From: Streptosporangium becharense
GTDB lineage: Bacteria; Actinomycetota; Actinomycetes; Streptosporangiales; Streptosporangiaceae
Reading direction: 5' to 3'
Assembly (NCBI RefSeq): GCF_014204985.1
Contig: NZ_JACHMP010000001.1
Coordinates: 4,154,001 to 4,218,000 of the forward strand
DNA: 64,000 nucleotides
In this document: piece after piece, positions 8,518-16,313 of the stretch
How positions within the stretch are numbered: position 1 is the stretch's first letter
Layout of the letters: each line of letters opens with the position of its first letter
Made by a program: the position numbers and the translations under genes
The notes under the pieces: generated by a model
What the model was told of the DNA's origin: nothing
Seen by the model: only the letters and a program-made list of their open reading frames with translations
Database searches by the model: none

Positions 8518-9713
8518 TGACAAACCAGTACGATAGCTTTCCCAACCTGATGCACGACGACTCCTTCGAGGTCGTCATGCGTGGCTACAGCCGTCGTCAG
8601 GTTCACGACTACATGGACCGCACCCGCCACCAGATCCGTGATCTGGAGGAGAGGCTCGCCCGCGCGATCGACCAGATCGAGCAGAGCCGCATGGAGTTGG
8701 CCGAGGCGCGCCGGAGGCTCTCCGACGCCCCGCAAGACTACGACGAGCTCGGCCAGCGGCTCAGCCAGATCCTGAAGCTGGGCGAGGAGGAGGCCGCCGC
8801 CAAGCGGCAGGTCGCCGAGGCCGAGGCCACCAAGCTCCGCGACGACGCCGCCCAGGAGGCCGAGCGCCTGGTCACCTCCGCGCGGGAGCGTGCCGAGAGC
8901 ATCCTGAACGCCGCGCAGCAGGAGGCCGAGCGCCGGATCACCGAGGCGACCTCCGCCGCCGAGCAGCTGCTCTCCCAGGCCGGCAACGACGCCGAGGAGA
9001 CGCTCAACGCGGCGCGTGCCGAGGCCGACGAGACGTTGCGCGGCGCCCGCACCGAAGCCGACCGCATGGTCACCTCCGCGAGGAGCGAAGCCGAGCGGAC
9101 GGTCGCGGACGCCCGCGCCGAGGCCGACGCGACGCTGAACGGCGCCCACACCGAGGCGCAGGCCACCGTCACCGCGGCCAACGCCGAGGCGCGCGCCACG
9201 CTGTCCGCCGCCCAGCAGCGCGCCGCGGTCCTGGACGAGACGACGGGCCGCCGGGTCGCGTACCTCACCGACACCCACCACGAGGTCATGCGCCGCCTGC
9301 AGGAGATGGGTGCCGTGCTCGGCGACCTGCTGCACCGCGAGAGCGTCGCGGGGCCGCTGGTCGACGAGACCGCGGTGCTGCCTCCGGCCCGGGTCCAGCC
9401 CGCCCTGGCCGCCCCCGCGCCGGGTCCGGGTGAGCCCCCCGCCGTTCCGGCCCACGCGTCCGTGCGGGACGCCTCCCCGGACGTGGACGGTTCCGTCGAG
9501 CTCGTCACCGTCGAACCGGACCCCGACCGGCCCGCCGAGGCAGGACGGGACGCCGACTCCGACGACGCCTCGCCGGACATCGACTCCGTCCGCGTGATCG
9601 TGGACGACGACGCCGACTCCGCGGCCGGTGAGCGTGGCGAGACGCGCGACGCCGGGGGCCGTCCGTCGGCGGCCAGGCGCGAGGACGGGAAGTACACCGC
9701 CCGCCGCAGGTGA
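8517..9713 (+). CDS. DivIVA-domain coiled-coil protein
   Basis: 398-aa cytoskeletal-type coiled coil. The N-terminus has the DivIVA membrane-binding pattern (FEVVMRGYSRRQVHDYMDR, about residues 17-35). Residues 36 to about 270 are an Ala/Glu/Arg coiled coil built from repeating AEA(D/E) units with hendecad-like spacing, and a Pro/Asp-rich disordered tail follows to RREDGKYTARRR. Streptomyces relatives (DivIVA, Scy, FilP) organise polar growth. This one is closer in length to FilP-like proteins but is neither DivIVA nor Scy itself. Divergent from the carbonic-anhydrase-like gene and closed by a strong terminator. Confidence 0.88.
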   Translation: MTNQYDSFPNLMHDDSFEVVMRGYSRRQVHDYMDRTRHQIRDLEERLARAIDQIEQSRMELAEARRRLSDAPQDYDELGQRLSQILKLGEEEAAAKRQVAEAEATKLRDDAAQEAERLVTSARERAESILNAAQQEAERRITEATSAAEQLLSQAGNDAEETLNAARAEADETLRGARTEADRMVTSARSEAERTVADARAEADATLNGAHTEAQATVTAANAEARATLSAAQQRAAVLDETTGRRVAYLTDTHHEVMRRLQEMGAVLGDLLHRESVAGPLVDETAVLPPARVQPALAAPAPGPGEPPAVPAHASVRDASPDVDGSVELVTVEPDPDRPAEAGRDADSDDASPDIDSVRVIVDDDADSAAGERGETRDAGGRPSAARREDGKYTARRR

Positions 9714-9810
9714 GGGCGGAACACCGGGCAGCACGGTGAGCATGCCGGGGACGCGGCGAGGCTCCCTCCGATCGGAGGCGTGGGGGAGCTCAGGCCGATG
9801 CGCGGGCGAG

Positions 9811-9850
9811 GCGGAAGCCCCCGCCCCCCGATAGGGTCGGGGGCTTCCGC
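9811..9850 (+). terminator. 13-bp-arm hairpin after the DivIVA-domain gene
   Basis: Arms GCGGAAGCCCCCG (9811-9823) and 9838-9850 are exact inverted copies with a 14-base loop. It could serve both strands, since the next gene is convergent. Confidence 0.8.
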
Positions 9851-9911
9851 GATTGGGGGCCCGGCGCCGGGGCCGCATGCGATCTGCCGACCCCGGTACC
9901 GGGCGGTCCTG

Positions 9912-10190
9912 TCAGGTCGCCGCGCCGCCGCCGCACGGGCCGCCCCGAGGGGTGCCCGTGCGGCCCGTGCCCGCGGGAGGCGGGACGGCGGAGCGGTCCT
10001 GCTGGTCACGTAGCTGCTCACGCAGCCCTTCGGGATCGTCCGCGTCGACGGTCATCGCGCAGCCGAGGTCCCGCTGGGCGGAGGTCAGCGGGTGGTGGCG
10101 GGTGGCCCACCACCTGCCCGCGTCGCTCCGCCAGATCGTCCAGGCGGGAAACTCCCGGGCGATCTCTGCGAGATGTCGGTCGAGAGACAT
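9912..10190 (-). CDS. Small hypothetical protein beside a GntR regulator
   Basis: 92-aa protein starting MSLDRHLAEIAREFPAWTIW, with several Trp/Arg pairs (WRSDAGRWWATRHH) and a Gly/Pro-rich tail. ATG 10190 is chosen for AAGGTG seven bases upstream. Proteins with this pattern commonly sit next to HutC/GntR or XRE regulators in actinomycetes; no function is known to me. It lies 123 bp downstream of the GntR gene on the same strand, and two palindromes fill the gap. Confidence 0.65.
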   Translation of the reverse strand: MSLDRHLAEIAREFPAWTIWRSDAGRWWATRHHPLTSAQRDLGCAMTVDADDPEGLREQLRDQQDRSAVPPPAGTGRTGTPRGGPCGGGAAT

Positions 10191-10247
10191 CTGTGCACCT
10201 TCCCCGCGCCCAGGCCTGCCGTGACGTTCCACCTCTGACGGTGAAGC

Positions 10248-10263
10248 ACTTCTCTAGAGAAAT
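10248..10263. promoter_or_regulatory. GntR/HutC-type operator candidate
   Basis: ACTTCTCTAGAGAAAT contains a perfect 12-bp palindrome (10250-10261). It follows the pattern of HutC-subfamily sites such as the DasR site (ACT-n3-CTAG-n3). It lies upstream of the 92-aa gene and downstream of the HutC-type regulator, which makes that regulator the obvious candidate ligand. Confidence 0.45.
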
Positions 10264-10282
10264 CAATGATCGCGGGGGACAG

Positions 10283-10300
10283 GTCAACCTACCGGTTGAC
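10283..10300. promoter_or_regulatory. Inverted repeat upstream of the 92-aa gene
   Basis: GTCAACC-TACC-GGTTGAC, exact 7-bp arms, directly between the GntR stop codon and the start of the small gene. It may be a second operator half or a weak hairpin. Confidence 0.4.
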
Positions 10301-10313
10301 AGGGTGCCTTGAT

Positions 10314-11066
10314 CTATGCATCGAAGTCGTACTGGAGTACGTAGGAGGCGGCGTCGAGGATCATCTCGTTGACCTCGACGGGGACACCGGCGGAGGTGTA
10401 CGCGGTCCTGGCGATCACGATGACCGGGGTGCCCGCCGGCAGGTCGAGCTGGACGGTCTCGTGGGGATGGGGCATGCGAGCGCGGATCTCCTCCGTGAAG
10501 TGCGCCGGAGCGTGGCCCAGCTCTGCCAGGCGCGCGTAGACGCCCCCGGGCCCGGTGTCCCGCCGCGTGACCGCGGTGTCCTCCACCAGGTGGGCCGGGA
10601 AGTGGGAGACGGACAGCTGCACCGATCGCCCGTCCACCGAGTAGCGGCGTCTGCGGACCCACACGTCGGAGCCGCCCAGCACCCGGGCGACGACGTCGTC
10701 GGCGGTCTCCCGATCGATCTCGATCTCGTCGACCGTGTAGCGGCGGTCTCCGGTGTCGGAGTCCCAGATCGCCTGGCCGCCTCCCCACCGCTCCCGGGAG
10801 AGCCGGCCGGCACCGTGCCGCCTGATGGGCCGGAACAGCCGGACGTACACCCCCGACCCGCGCTTTGGTACGGCCAGTCCTTCGTTGATGAGCACCGACA
10901 AGGCCTGCCTGGCGGTCGCACGCGCTATGCCGTGCTGTGCCATCAGGGCGTTCTCGCCCGGGAGCCGGTCCCCGTCTTGGAGATCACCGGACAGGATCGC
11001 TGCGCGAAGCCTGTCGGCGATGCGCCGATAGATCGGGGATTCGGGAGGTACCGGGGACTGCTGCAC
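10314..11066 (-). CDS. GntR-family regulator, HutC subfamily (UTRA domain)
   Basis: 250-aa transcription factor. The N-terminal winged helix (about 12-75) reads YRRIADRLRAAILSGDLQDG, then LPGENALMAQHGIARATARQALSVL. Residues about 95-245 form a UTRA effector domain with the typical GVYARLAELGH and PVEVNEMILDA strands. HutC-type regulators sense sugars, amino acids or related small molecules; the effector here is unknown. The leader holds a hairpin-like repeat (11136-11162) and an ATCTTAAGAT palindrome (11193-11202), so autoregulation is plausible. Confidence 0.88.
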   Translation of the reverse strand: MQQSPVPPESPIYRRIADRLRAAILSGDLQDGDRLPGENALMAQHGIARATARQALSVLINEGLAVPKRGSGVYVRLFRPIRRHGAGRLSRERWGGGQAIWDSDTGDRRYTVDEIEIDRETADDVVARVLGGSDVWVRRRRYSVDGRSVQLSVSHFPAHLVEDTAVTRRDTGPGGVYARLAELGHAPAHFTEEIRARMPHPHETVQLDLPAGTPVIVIARTAYTSAGVPVEVNEMILDAASYVLQYDFDA

Positions 11067-11135
11067 GTTCGATCACCCTCTGTCACCAACCGGGTTTGGC
11101 GTCTACAGAGAACTTGCCCCGCCTTGTCCCCGCTC

Positions 11136-11162
11136 GCACGGATACAGGGGTGGGTATCGTGC
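11136..11162. promoter_or_regulatory. Hairpin/operator-like repeat in the gntR leader
   Basis: GCACGGATAC (11136-11145) pairs with GTATCGTGC (11154-11162) around AGGGGTGG, with one bulged base. It lies 70 bp upstream of the GntR start. With the palindrome at 11193-11202 it marks the control region of that gene. Confidence 0.35.
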
Positions 11163-11216
11163 TTCTTTTGGGAGAACCGTGCCCGTGTGGCGATCTTAAG
11201 ATGTTTTTCCGGTCCG

Positions 11217-11759
11217 TTACCGAGAAATGGTTTCGCCCGCTATCCGGGAGGCCCACCATCGGCGCGTGACGGTCGAGGCCAGGACGGCACCGGCCGTGTT
11301 GACGATCACATCGTCGACGGAGCTCACCCGGCCCAGATCCAGGACGTACTGCAGGAGCTCCACCGCGCAGGAGGCGGTCGCCGCCGCGCCTGCCATGGCG
11401 GCGGGCGAGGCGAACCGCGCCGACCGTACCGGCAGGGCCGCGCCGGCCGCGGCGAAAACCAGCAGATTACCCCCCACCTGTACGAACGCCGTCGGGACGC
11501 CTGCCTCCAGAACGGCCGTCAGGTCGGTGAAGGGAACGAGGCTCACCCCTGAGACGCCCACCCCGGGGGTGAGGATCATCCAGATCCAGGGGACGGTCCC
11601 GGCCACGGCGACCACGTCGGCCAGGGCCGTCCGGACGGGGAGGGGGTGGCCCGCCCGGGTGCGCCGGGCGGCCAGCAACCATACCGCGAGAGCCGCCGGC
11701 GGGACTCCCAGGAAGGCCGCCACCACGATGTCACCCCATAAGTGCCACGTCTGACTCAT
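11217..11759 (-). CDS. VanZ-family membrane protein
   Basis: 180-aa membrane protein with four to five predicted helices. The VanZ signature is clear: VSLVPFTDL, VGGNLLVFAAAGAALP, and LQYVLDLGRVSSVDDVIVN near the C-terminus. In vanA operons VanZ lowers teicoplanin susceptibility. Chromosomal actinomycete members are numerous and mostly uncharacterised, and there are no vanRSHAX genes here, so a resistance role should not be assumed. It lies upstream of gntR on the same strand, 150 bp apart. Confidence 0.85.
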   Translation of the reverse strand: MSQTWHLWGDIVVAAFLGVPPAALAVWLLAARRTRAGHPLPVRTALADVVAVAGTVPWIWMILTPGVGVSGVSLVPFTDLTAVLEAGVPTAFVQVGGNLLVFAAAGAALPVRSARFASPAAMAGAAATASCAVELLQYVLDLGRVSSVDDVIVNTAGAVLASTVTRRWWASRIAGETISR

Positions 11760-11942
11760 CAGGCAATGATGCAGGGAGCAAGAGCCTTCACGGCCACCGC
11801 AGCGGTACGGGAAGGTGCCTTTCGGGCAAGGGCGTCGCCCGGATGCCCCGCGCCGGGTCCAGGAGCGTGGTGGGAGGACACGGCGGGCTGCCGGGTCGGG
11901 TCGGGGGCGGCGCGGGGCCGGAGGACGCCGCGGGCCACGGCG

Positions 11943-12653
11943 TCAGGTTCGCGGGACCGCCGGGACATGACGGCCGAGGAACTCCACCGCGCGTTCCCAG
12001 GCGACCCGCGCGGCCTCGGGGTGGTGGAATCGCGGGGCCTCGTTGAGGAAGGCGTGCCCGGCCTCCTCGGCGACGTGCGTCTCGACGTTCGGCCACCGCG
12101 CCGCGGCGGCCTCCACCCCGGCGACCCGCTCACGCGGGATGTACGGGTCCGAACCGCCGAAGACGAGCAGCAGCGGGCAGGTGATCTTCTCCAGCATGCC
12201 CGTGGCGTCCGGGACGGCGGAACCATAGAACGAGACGACCGCGTCCACCTCGACCGTGGCGGCCAGGAGATAGGCGATCGAGCCGCCCAGGCAGAAACCG
12301 ACCGCCGCCGACCCGCCGTGGGCCTCGGGCAGCCCGCCGAGGTACGCCAGGGCGACCGCGGCGTCGGCCACCCCCTGCGGGACGTCGAACCTGGAGGAGA
12401 GCTCCAGCGAGGCCGTCACACCGGCCTCGTCGTGGTCCGCCACCCAGTTGGGCCGCAGCCGCCAGAAGAGGTCCGGTGCCCCGACGACGTACCCGAGCGC
12501 GGCCAGGTCCTCGGCGACCTTCCTGATGTACGGCCCGACCCCGAAGATCTCCTGGACCAGCAGCACCGCCGGGCCCCGGCCGCTCTCCGGCAGCCACAGA
12601 TGCAGGTCGAACGTGCCGTCGGCGACGGTGATCTTCTCGGTGCGGGCTTCCAC
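11943..12653 (-). CDS. Dienelactone hydrolase family protein
   Basis: 236-aa alpha/beta hydrolase. Residues match the dienelactone hydrolase active site one for one: Glu35 (QEIFG), Cys121 in GFCLGG, Asp169 (GGSDP) and His200 (EEAGHAF). The family hydrolyses dienelactones in chlorocatechol breakdown, but most genomic copies act on other small esters or lactones. GTG 12653 is chosen because GGAGGA lies just upstream; the long open frame continuing to 14297 is an antisense artefact of kynU. Divergent from kynU across 246 bp. Confidence 0.88.
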   Translation of the reverse strand: MEARTEKITVADGTFDLHLWLPESGRGPAVLLVQEIFGVGPYIRKVAEDLAALGYVVGAPDLFWRLRPNWVADHDEAGVTASLELSSRFDVPQGVADAAVALAYLGGLPEAHGGSAAVGFCLGGSIAYLLAATVEVDAVVSFYGSAVPDATGMLEKITCPLLLVFGGSDPYIPRERVAGVEAAAARWPNVETHVAEEAGHAFLNEAPRFHHPEAARVAWERAVEFLGRHVPAVPRT

Positions 12654-12748
12654 GTGCTCCTCCGGTGAAACTGACGGGGCGGCGATCGGTGGAACGCATA
12701 CCCGCCGATCGCGGGTGGATGCGGCGGCGTGTCCCGTCTCCGGACCGC

Positions 12749-12800
12749 GGGCCGGTGTGAGGCGACGTCTCCCCGGGAGACGGGCCGGTGTGAGGCGACG
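12749..12800. repeat. 19-bp direct repeat between dienelactone hydrolase and kynU
   Basis: A 19-mer beginning GGGCCGGTGTGAGG occurs at 12749-12767 and 12782-12800 (period 33). The first copy overlaps a hairpin GTCTCCC-C-GGGAGAC (12767-12781). It sits in the divergent promoter region. Confidence 0.5.
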
Positions 12801-12899
12801 CGTCTTCGGACCGCGGGCTGATTCTCCCCCGGTGTGTGGTCGCCCGCACCGGTGACGCATGATTGGGAGGGTTGCCAGCCACCAACTCGGAGATGATTC

Positions 12900-14132
12900 G
12901 TGACCATCACCCGTGCCGAGTGCGTCGCTCTCGACGCCAGTGACCCCCTCAAACACCTCAGGGACGAGTTCAGCCTGCCCGACGGGACGATCTATCTGGT
13001 CGGCAATTCCCTCGGCGCCCCGCCGAAAGCCGCCGTGGCGGCGGTCACCCGGACGGTGGAGGAGGAGTGGGGCGGCCGGCTGGTCGGCGGGTGGAACGCC
13101 TCCGGCTGGTACGACCTGCCCCTGACCACCGGCGACCGGATCGCCCCGCTCATCGGCGTGGGTCCCGGCCAGGTGGCGGTGGGCGAGAGCACCTCGATCG
13201 CGATCGTCAAGGCCGTCACCGCCGCGCTGAGCCTGCGTCCGGGACGACGTGTGATCGTTTCCGACCGGGCCAACTTCCCGACCGACCACTACATGGTCCA
13301 GGGGCTGGTCAAGGCGCTGGACGGCTACGAGATTCGTGATATCGCCGGGCTCGGCGACCTCGCGGGCGTGCTCGCGGACGACGTCGCGTGCGTGCTGATG
13401 TCGGAGGTGGACTACCGCACCGGCGCGCGTCACGACACGGCCGAGGTGACCGCGGCGGTCCAGGCCGCGGGAGCGTTGATGATCTGGGACCTGTGCCACA
13501 GCGCCGGGGCCTTCCAGGTCGACATGTCGGTCGCCGACTTCGCGATCGGCTGCACCTACAAGTACCTCAACGCCGGGCCGGGGTCTCCGGCCTACATCTA
13601 CGTGCACCCGCGTCACCAGGCCGGGGCGGAGCACATGCTGACCGGCTGGCACGGCCACGCGGAGCCGTTCGCGTTCGAGCCGGGTTTCCGCCCGGCCGAG
13701 GGGATCCGGCGTTTCACCGTGAGCACTCCGCACGTGCTCTCCTACGCCCCGCTCAACGCCTCGCTCGACATCTGGGAGCGGGTCGACCTGGCCGAGCTGC
13801 GGGCCAAGAGCGTGGCGTTGACCTCGCTCTTCATCGAGCTGGTCGAGGAGTTCTGCGCGCCGTACGACCTCGCGCTCCTGTCGCCCCGCGACCCGGAGCG
13901 CCGGGGCAGCCAGGTCAGCTTCCGCCATCCCGACGGTTACCCCGTCATGCGTGCTCTGATCGACCGCGGCGTCCACGGTGACTTCCGCGCACCCGACGTG
14001 CTCAGGTTCGGTTTCGCGCCGCTCTACATCCGCCACGTGGACGTCTACGACGCGGCCGTGGCCCTCGCCGAGGTGCTGCGTGAGGAACACTGGCGCGACG
14101 AGCGTTACCGGCGGCGCCTGGCCGTCACCTGA
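12900..14132 (+). CDS. kynU: Kynureninase
   Basis: PLP enzyme (410 aa) that cleaves kynurenine to anthranilate and alanine, or 3-hydroxykynurenine to 3-hydroxyanthranilate, in tryptophan breakdown. The aminotransferase-V fold is complete. The PLP Schiff-base lysine is Lys221 in GCTYKYLNAGPGSPA, with the phosphate-binding VGESTSIAIVKAV and the aspartate in WDLCHSAGA upstream. Length is normal for the family. GTG 12900 has GGAGA six bases upstream. The other kynurenine genes (tdo, kynB) are not in the window. It is closed by a strong terminator at 14230. Confidence 0.93.
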   Translation: MTITRAECVALDASDPLKHLRDEFSLPDGTIYLVGNSLGAPPKAAVAAVTRTVEEEWGGRLVGGWNASGWYDLPLTTGDRIAPLIGVGPGQVAVGESTSIAIVKAVTAALSLRPGRRVIVSDRANFPTDHYMVQGLVKALDGYEIRDIAGLGDLAGVLADDVACVLMSEVDYRTGARHDTAEVTAAVQAAGALMIWDLCHSAGAFQVDMSVADFAIGCTYKYLNAGPGSPAYIYVHPRHQAGAEHMLTGWHGHAEPFAFEPGFRPAEGIRRFTVSTPHVLSYAPLNASLDIWERVDLAELRAKSVALTSLFIELVEEFCAPYDLALLSPRDPERRGSQVSFRHPDGYPVMRALIDRGVHGDFRAPDVLRFGFAPLYIRHVDVYDAAVALAEVLREEHWRDERYRRRLAVT

Positions 14133-14229
14133 CCCCGGCGTTCCGCCTCGGAACCGGTGCGTCCGCGGCCCGGGGCGTTCGGGCAGCCCGGCCGGGGACG
14201 CACCGGAGATTCCGTCTCCGGTGCGCGCC

Positions 14230-14266
14230 GTGCTCCTTCGGCGGCAAGGCGCCGCCGAAGGAGCAC
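14230..14266. terminator. Perfect 16-bp-arm hairpin between kynU and a convergent gene
   Basis: Arms 14230-14245 (GTGCTCCTTCGGCGGC) and 14251-14266 are exact complements around AAGGC. It lies between convergent genes and probably works in both directions. Confidence 0.85.
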
Positions 14267-14348
14267 ACGGGCGAAAGACCGTCACGCGCCGGATCACATG
14301 GCGGTCACCGATGCGGGTGTCGTCAGGTGGGACACCTGCCCGAGGGCG

Positions 14349-15107
14349 TCAGCGCGGGCTCAGCCGGCGTCCCTTGTACATCGGGTGCTTGGTCTCCCAG
14401 TACCGCCAGCCCTCCACTCGCGCGGGGATGTTGGCGATTCCGGTGGCGACCGGGCGTACGGTGCAGTTGCGGACCTGCCGCCAGGCGGTGAAGCCCACCC
14501 GGTACCCGAAGACGCGGTACCACAGGTTGCCGTACATGCCCTTGCTGATCTCCCGGGTGTAGTCGTGCCCGGCCTCGACGACGAACTCCTCGGCGAGCAG
14601 AGGGTTCACGTTGTTGGCCAGCGAGCGGACCAGGGTCGCCCGGTCGATGTTCGGCCGCTCGATCGAGGATCCCTTGATCCGCTCGATCTCGATCTCGGCG
14701 TAGACGCGGTGCTGCCGCCTGACCGTCGCCGTCATCGTGCCGCCGGGGCCGTCGATGAAGCGGGTGCGCGGAAGGTAGAAGTTCCTCGGGTGGAAGTCAC
14801 GGAACCGGAAGAACTCCCTCGGCAGGCACTTCCTGTCGGCCTCCTCGGCGATCAGGGACCGGTCGTGGTGGTCGTCGTGGTCGTCGTGGTTTGACGTCGT
14901 GGACGAGATGGAGGTGCTCGACGTGGACGAGCCGTCGTCGTCCGGCGGCGGAGTGTTGTTCAGGGAGACGGCGGCGGACGGAGACGTGGCGAGGGCCAGG
15001 GAGAGAGAGCCGGCCATGGTCAACGCCGCCAGCCCCTTCATCGGCCCGCGTCCCTTGGGCCGGTGGCGTGCCGCTCCGGCGTTCATCGGAGGATTGGACG
15101 TGGACAT
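14349..15107 (-). CDS. Secreted protein with Asp/His-rich linker, unknown function
   Basis: 252-aa exported protein. The N-terminus has a basic stretch, a hydrophobic core and Ala-type cleavage region (MKGLAALTMAGSLSLALAT, then SPSAA). A Ser/Thr linker follows and then a metal-binding-looking run NHDDHDDHHD. The globular C-terminal 170 residues (ADRKCLPREFFRFRDFHPR onward) are rich in Arg and aromatics and match no family I know. Start ATG 15107 is preferred over upstream options because AAAGGA precedes it. The Asp/His run suggests divalent metal binding, which is inference. Confidence 0.7.
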   Translation of the reverse strand: MSTSNPPMNAGAARHRPKGRGPMKGLAALTMAGSLSLALATSPSAAVSLNNTPPPDDDGSSTSSTSISSTTSNHDDHDDHHDRSLIAEEADRKCLPREFFRFRDFHPRNFYLPRTRFIDGPGGTMTATVRRQHRVYAEIEIERIKGSSIERPNIDRATLVRSLANNVNPLLAEEFVVEAGHDYTREISKGMYGNLWYRVFGYRVGFTAWRQVRNCTVRPVATGIANIPARVEGWRYWETKHPMYKGRRLSPR

Positions 15108-15533
15108 AGAGACACCGTTCCTTTCGAGGCGCGGCCTGTGGCCGCGGTCGATCCGCTGGCCTGGATACGGCCCATGCATATACGTTGAGCGACTCAGCGT
15201 GATGGGGAAAATACTCACAGTCGCTACCGATCGACCTGTGTCGCCACGCCGACACGGAGTCCACTAAATAAGGAAAGCGCAGGTGAAGGCGTGTCTATGC
15301 TGATTGGTCGTCGGCCCGCCGGTCACGCTTCCGGCAGGCCGTGACGCCGGGGCCGATCCCGCTTTCCGCGTCTCTTCTCCAGCCTTCCGCGCCTGCTTTC
15401 CGGGGCGTTCTCCGGGCCCGCTTCCCGCGTCCGTTCTCCCGGATCCGCCGTGCCGGATGTCATCCGCGGCGGCGTCCGATGTCATCCGCTGGAGTGACGC
15501 CAGGCCGTGTCCGGCTGGTCAGAATTCGGTGCC
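15108..15533. other. Gene-free divergent region, 426 bp
   Basis: Between the secreted-protein gene and the membrane-protein gene. The left part (about 15170-15290) is comparatively AT-rich and should hold promoters. GTCACG/CGTGAC (15322-15327, 15340-15345) could form a small stem. GATGTCATCCGC occurs twice, at 15456-15467 and 15478-15489, spaced 22 bp (two helical turns), about 45 bp before the ATG of the next gene. No gene is evident. Confidence 0.5.
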
Positions 15534-16313
15534 ATGGACAAGACGCTGCAGGAGGCGGAACTGCGGGCGGGCTGGGGGCTGGTCGTCGTCAGGGGCACGT
15601 CGTTCCTGGCGGCGGTGGCCGTCCTCTGGCTGCTCCTCGGTGTCGTGGTCGCCGTCGACATCCCCTCGTGGGTGGAGTTCGTGGTGGGCGGGGTCCTCTT
15701 CGTCACGCTGATGTTCGGTCCCGTCTTCGCGATGATGAAGATCTCCGAGGACGTCCCCTGGGCACTCTGGGCGCTGCTGCCGTTCCTCGTGGCGTTGGGG
15801 GGTACGGCCATCGCCCTGCCGGGTGACCACTACCTGCGCACGTTCGGCGAGCAGGTGACGGCGACCGTGGTGGATCGGGAGTGGGTGGAGGGCCGCAAGC
15901 GCAGGGACGACCACTACCGGTACGTCCTGCACGACCCGGACGGACGGCCGCTGGTGGACGACCACACGACCTCCGGCGACCCGTTGGAGGTCGGAGAGAC
16001 GGTCGAGATGCTGGTGGACCCCCTCGGAGTGGTCGAACCGCGCCCGCCCGCGAGTCAGGGCGTCATGGAGACGGCCACCTGGATCAGCGGGGGCTGGATC
16101 GCGCTGATGACGGTCGTCCTCAGCGTGATGGGCGAGCGGCGGCGCCGGAGAATGCGTCCCAAGAGGCCGGGGGGCTCCGGCCGATCCGATGACTCGGACT
16201 ACTCCGATGACTCGGACGATTCCGGCTGGTCGAGCGACTCGGACGGTGGATCGGGCGACTCGGGCGACTCGGGCGGCGGGTCGAGCGACTCGGGTGGCGG
16301 ATCGGGCGACTGA
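15534..16313 (+). CDS. Membrane protein with Ser/Asp/Gly-rich tail (DUF3592-like)
   Basis: 259 aa from ATG 15534 (GTG 15507 would add nine residues). Two to three N-terminal membrane helices (FLAAVAVLWLLLGVVVAV, LFVTLMFGPVFAM, LPFLVALGGTAIAL) precede a soluble DUF3592-like segment (ATVVDREWVEG to VDPLGVVEPRPP). A last helix (GGWIALMTVVLSVMG), a basic stretch and a 45-residue low-complexity Ser-Asp-Gly tail follow. The stop TGA and the next gene's stop form TGATCA, so the two genes converge with no gap and no terminator between them. Confidence 0.75.
   Translation: MDKTLQEAELRAGWGLVVVRGTSFLAAVAVLWLLLGVVVAVDIPSWVEFVVGGVLFVTLMFGPVFAMMKISEDVPWALWALLPFLVALGGTAIALPGDHYLRTFGEQVTATVVDREWVEGRKRRDDHYRYVLHDPDGRPLVDDHTTSGDPLEVGETVEMLVDPLGVVEPRPPASQGVMETATWISGGWIALMTVVLSVMGERRRRRMRPKRPGGSGRSDDSDYSDDSDDSGWSSDSDGGSGDSGDSGGGSSDSGGGSGD

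Noticed and set aside
11217..11759. Glycopeptide-resistance gene cluster because of VanZ
   Set aside because: No vanHAX or vanRS neighbours; chromosomal VanZ homologues are common in actinomycetes.
11943..14297. 784-codon minus-strand frame covering dienelactone hydrolase and the antisense of kynU
   Set aside because: Only the part after GTG 12653 has homology and a ribosome site; the rest is the complement of kynU.
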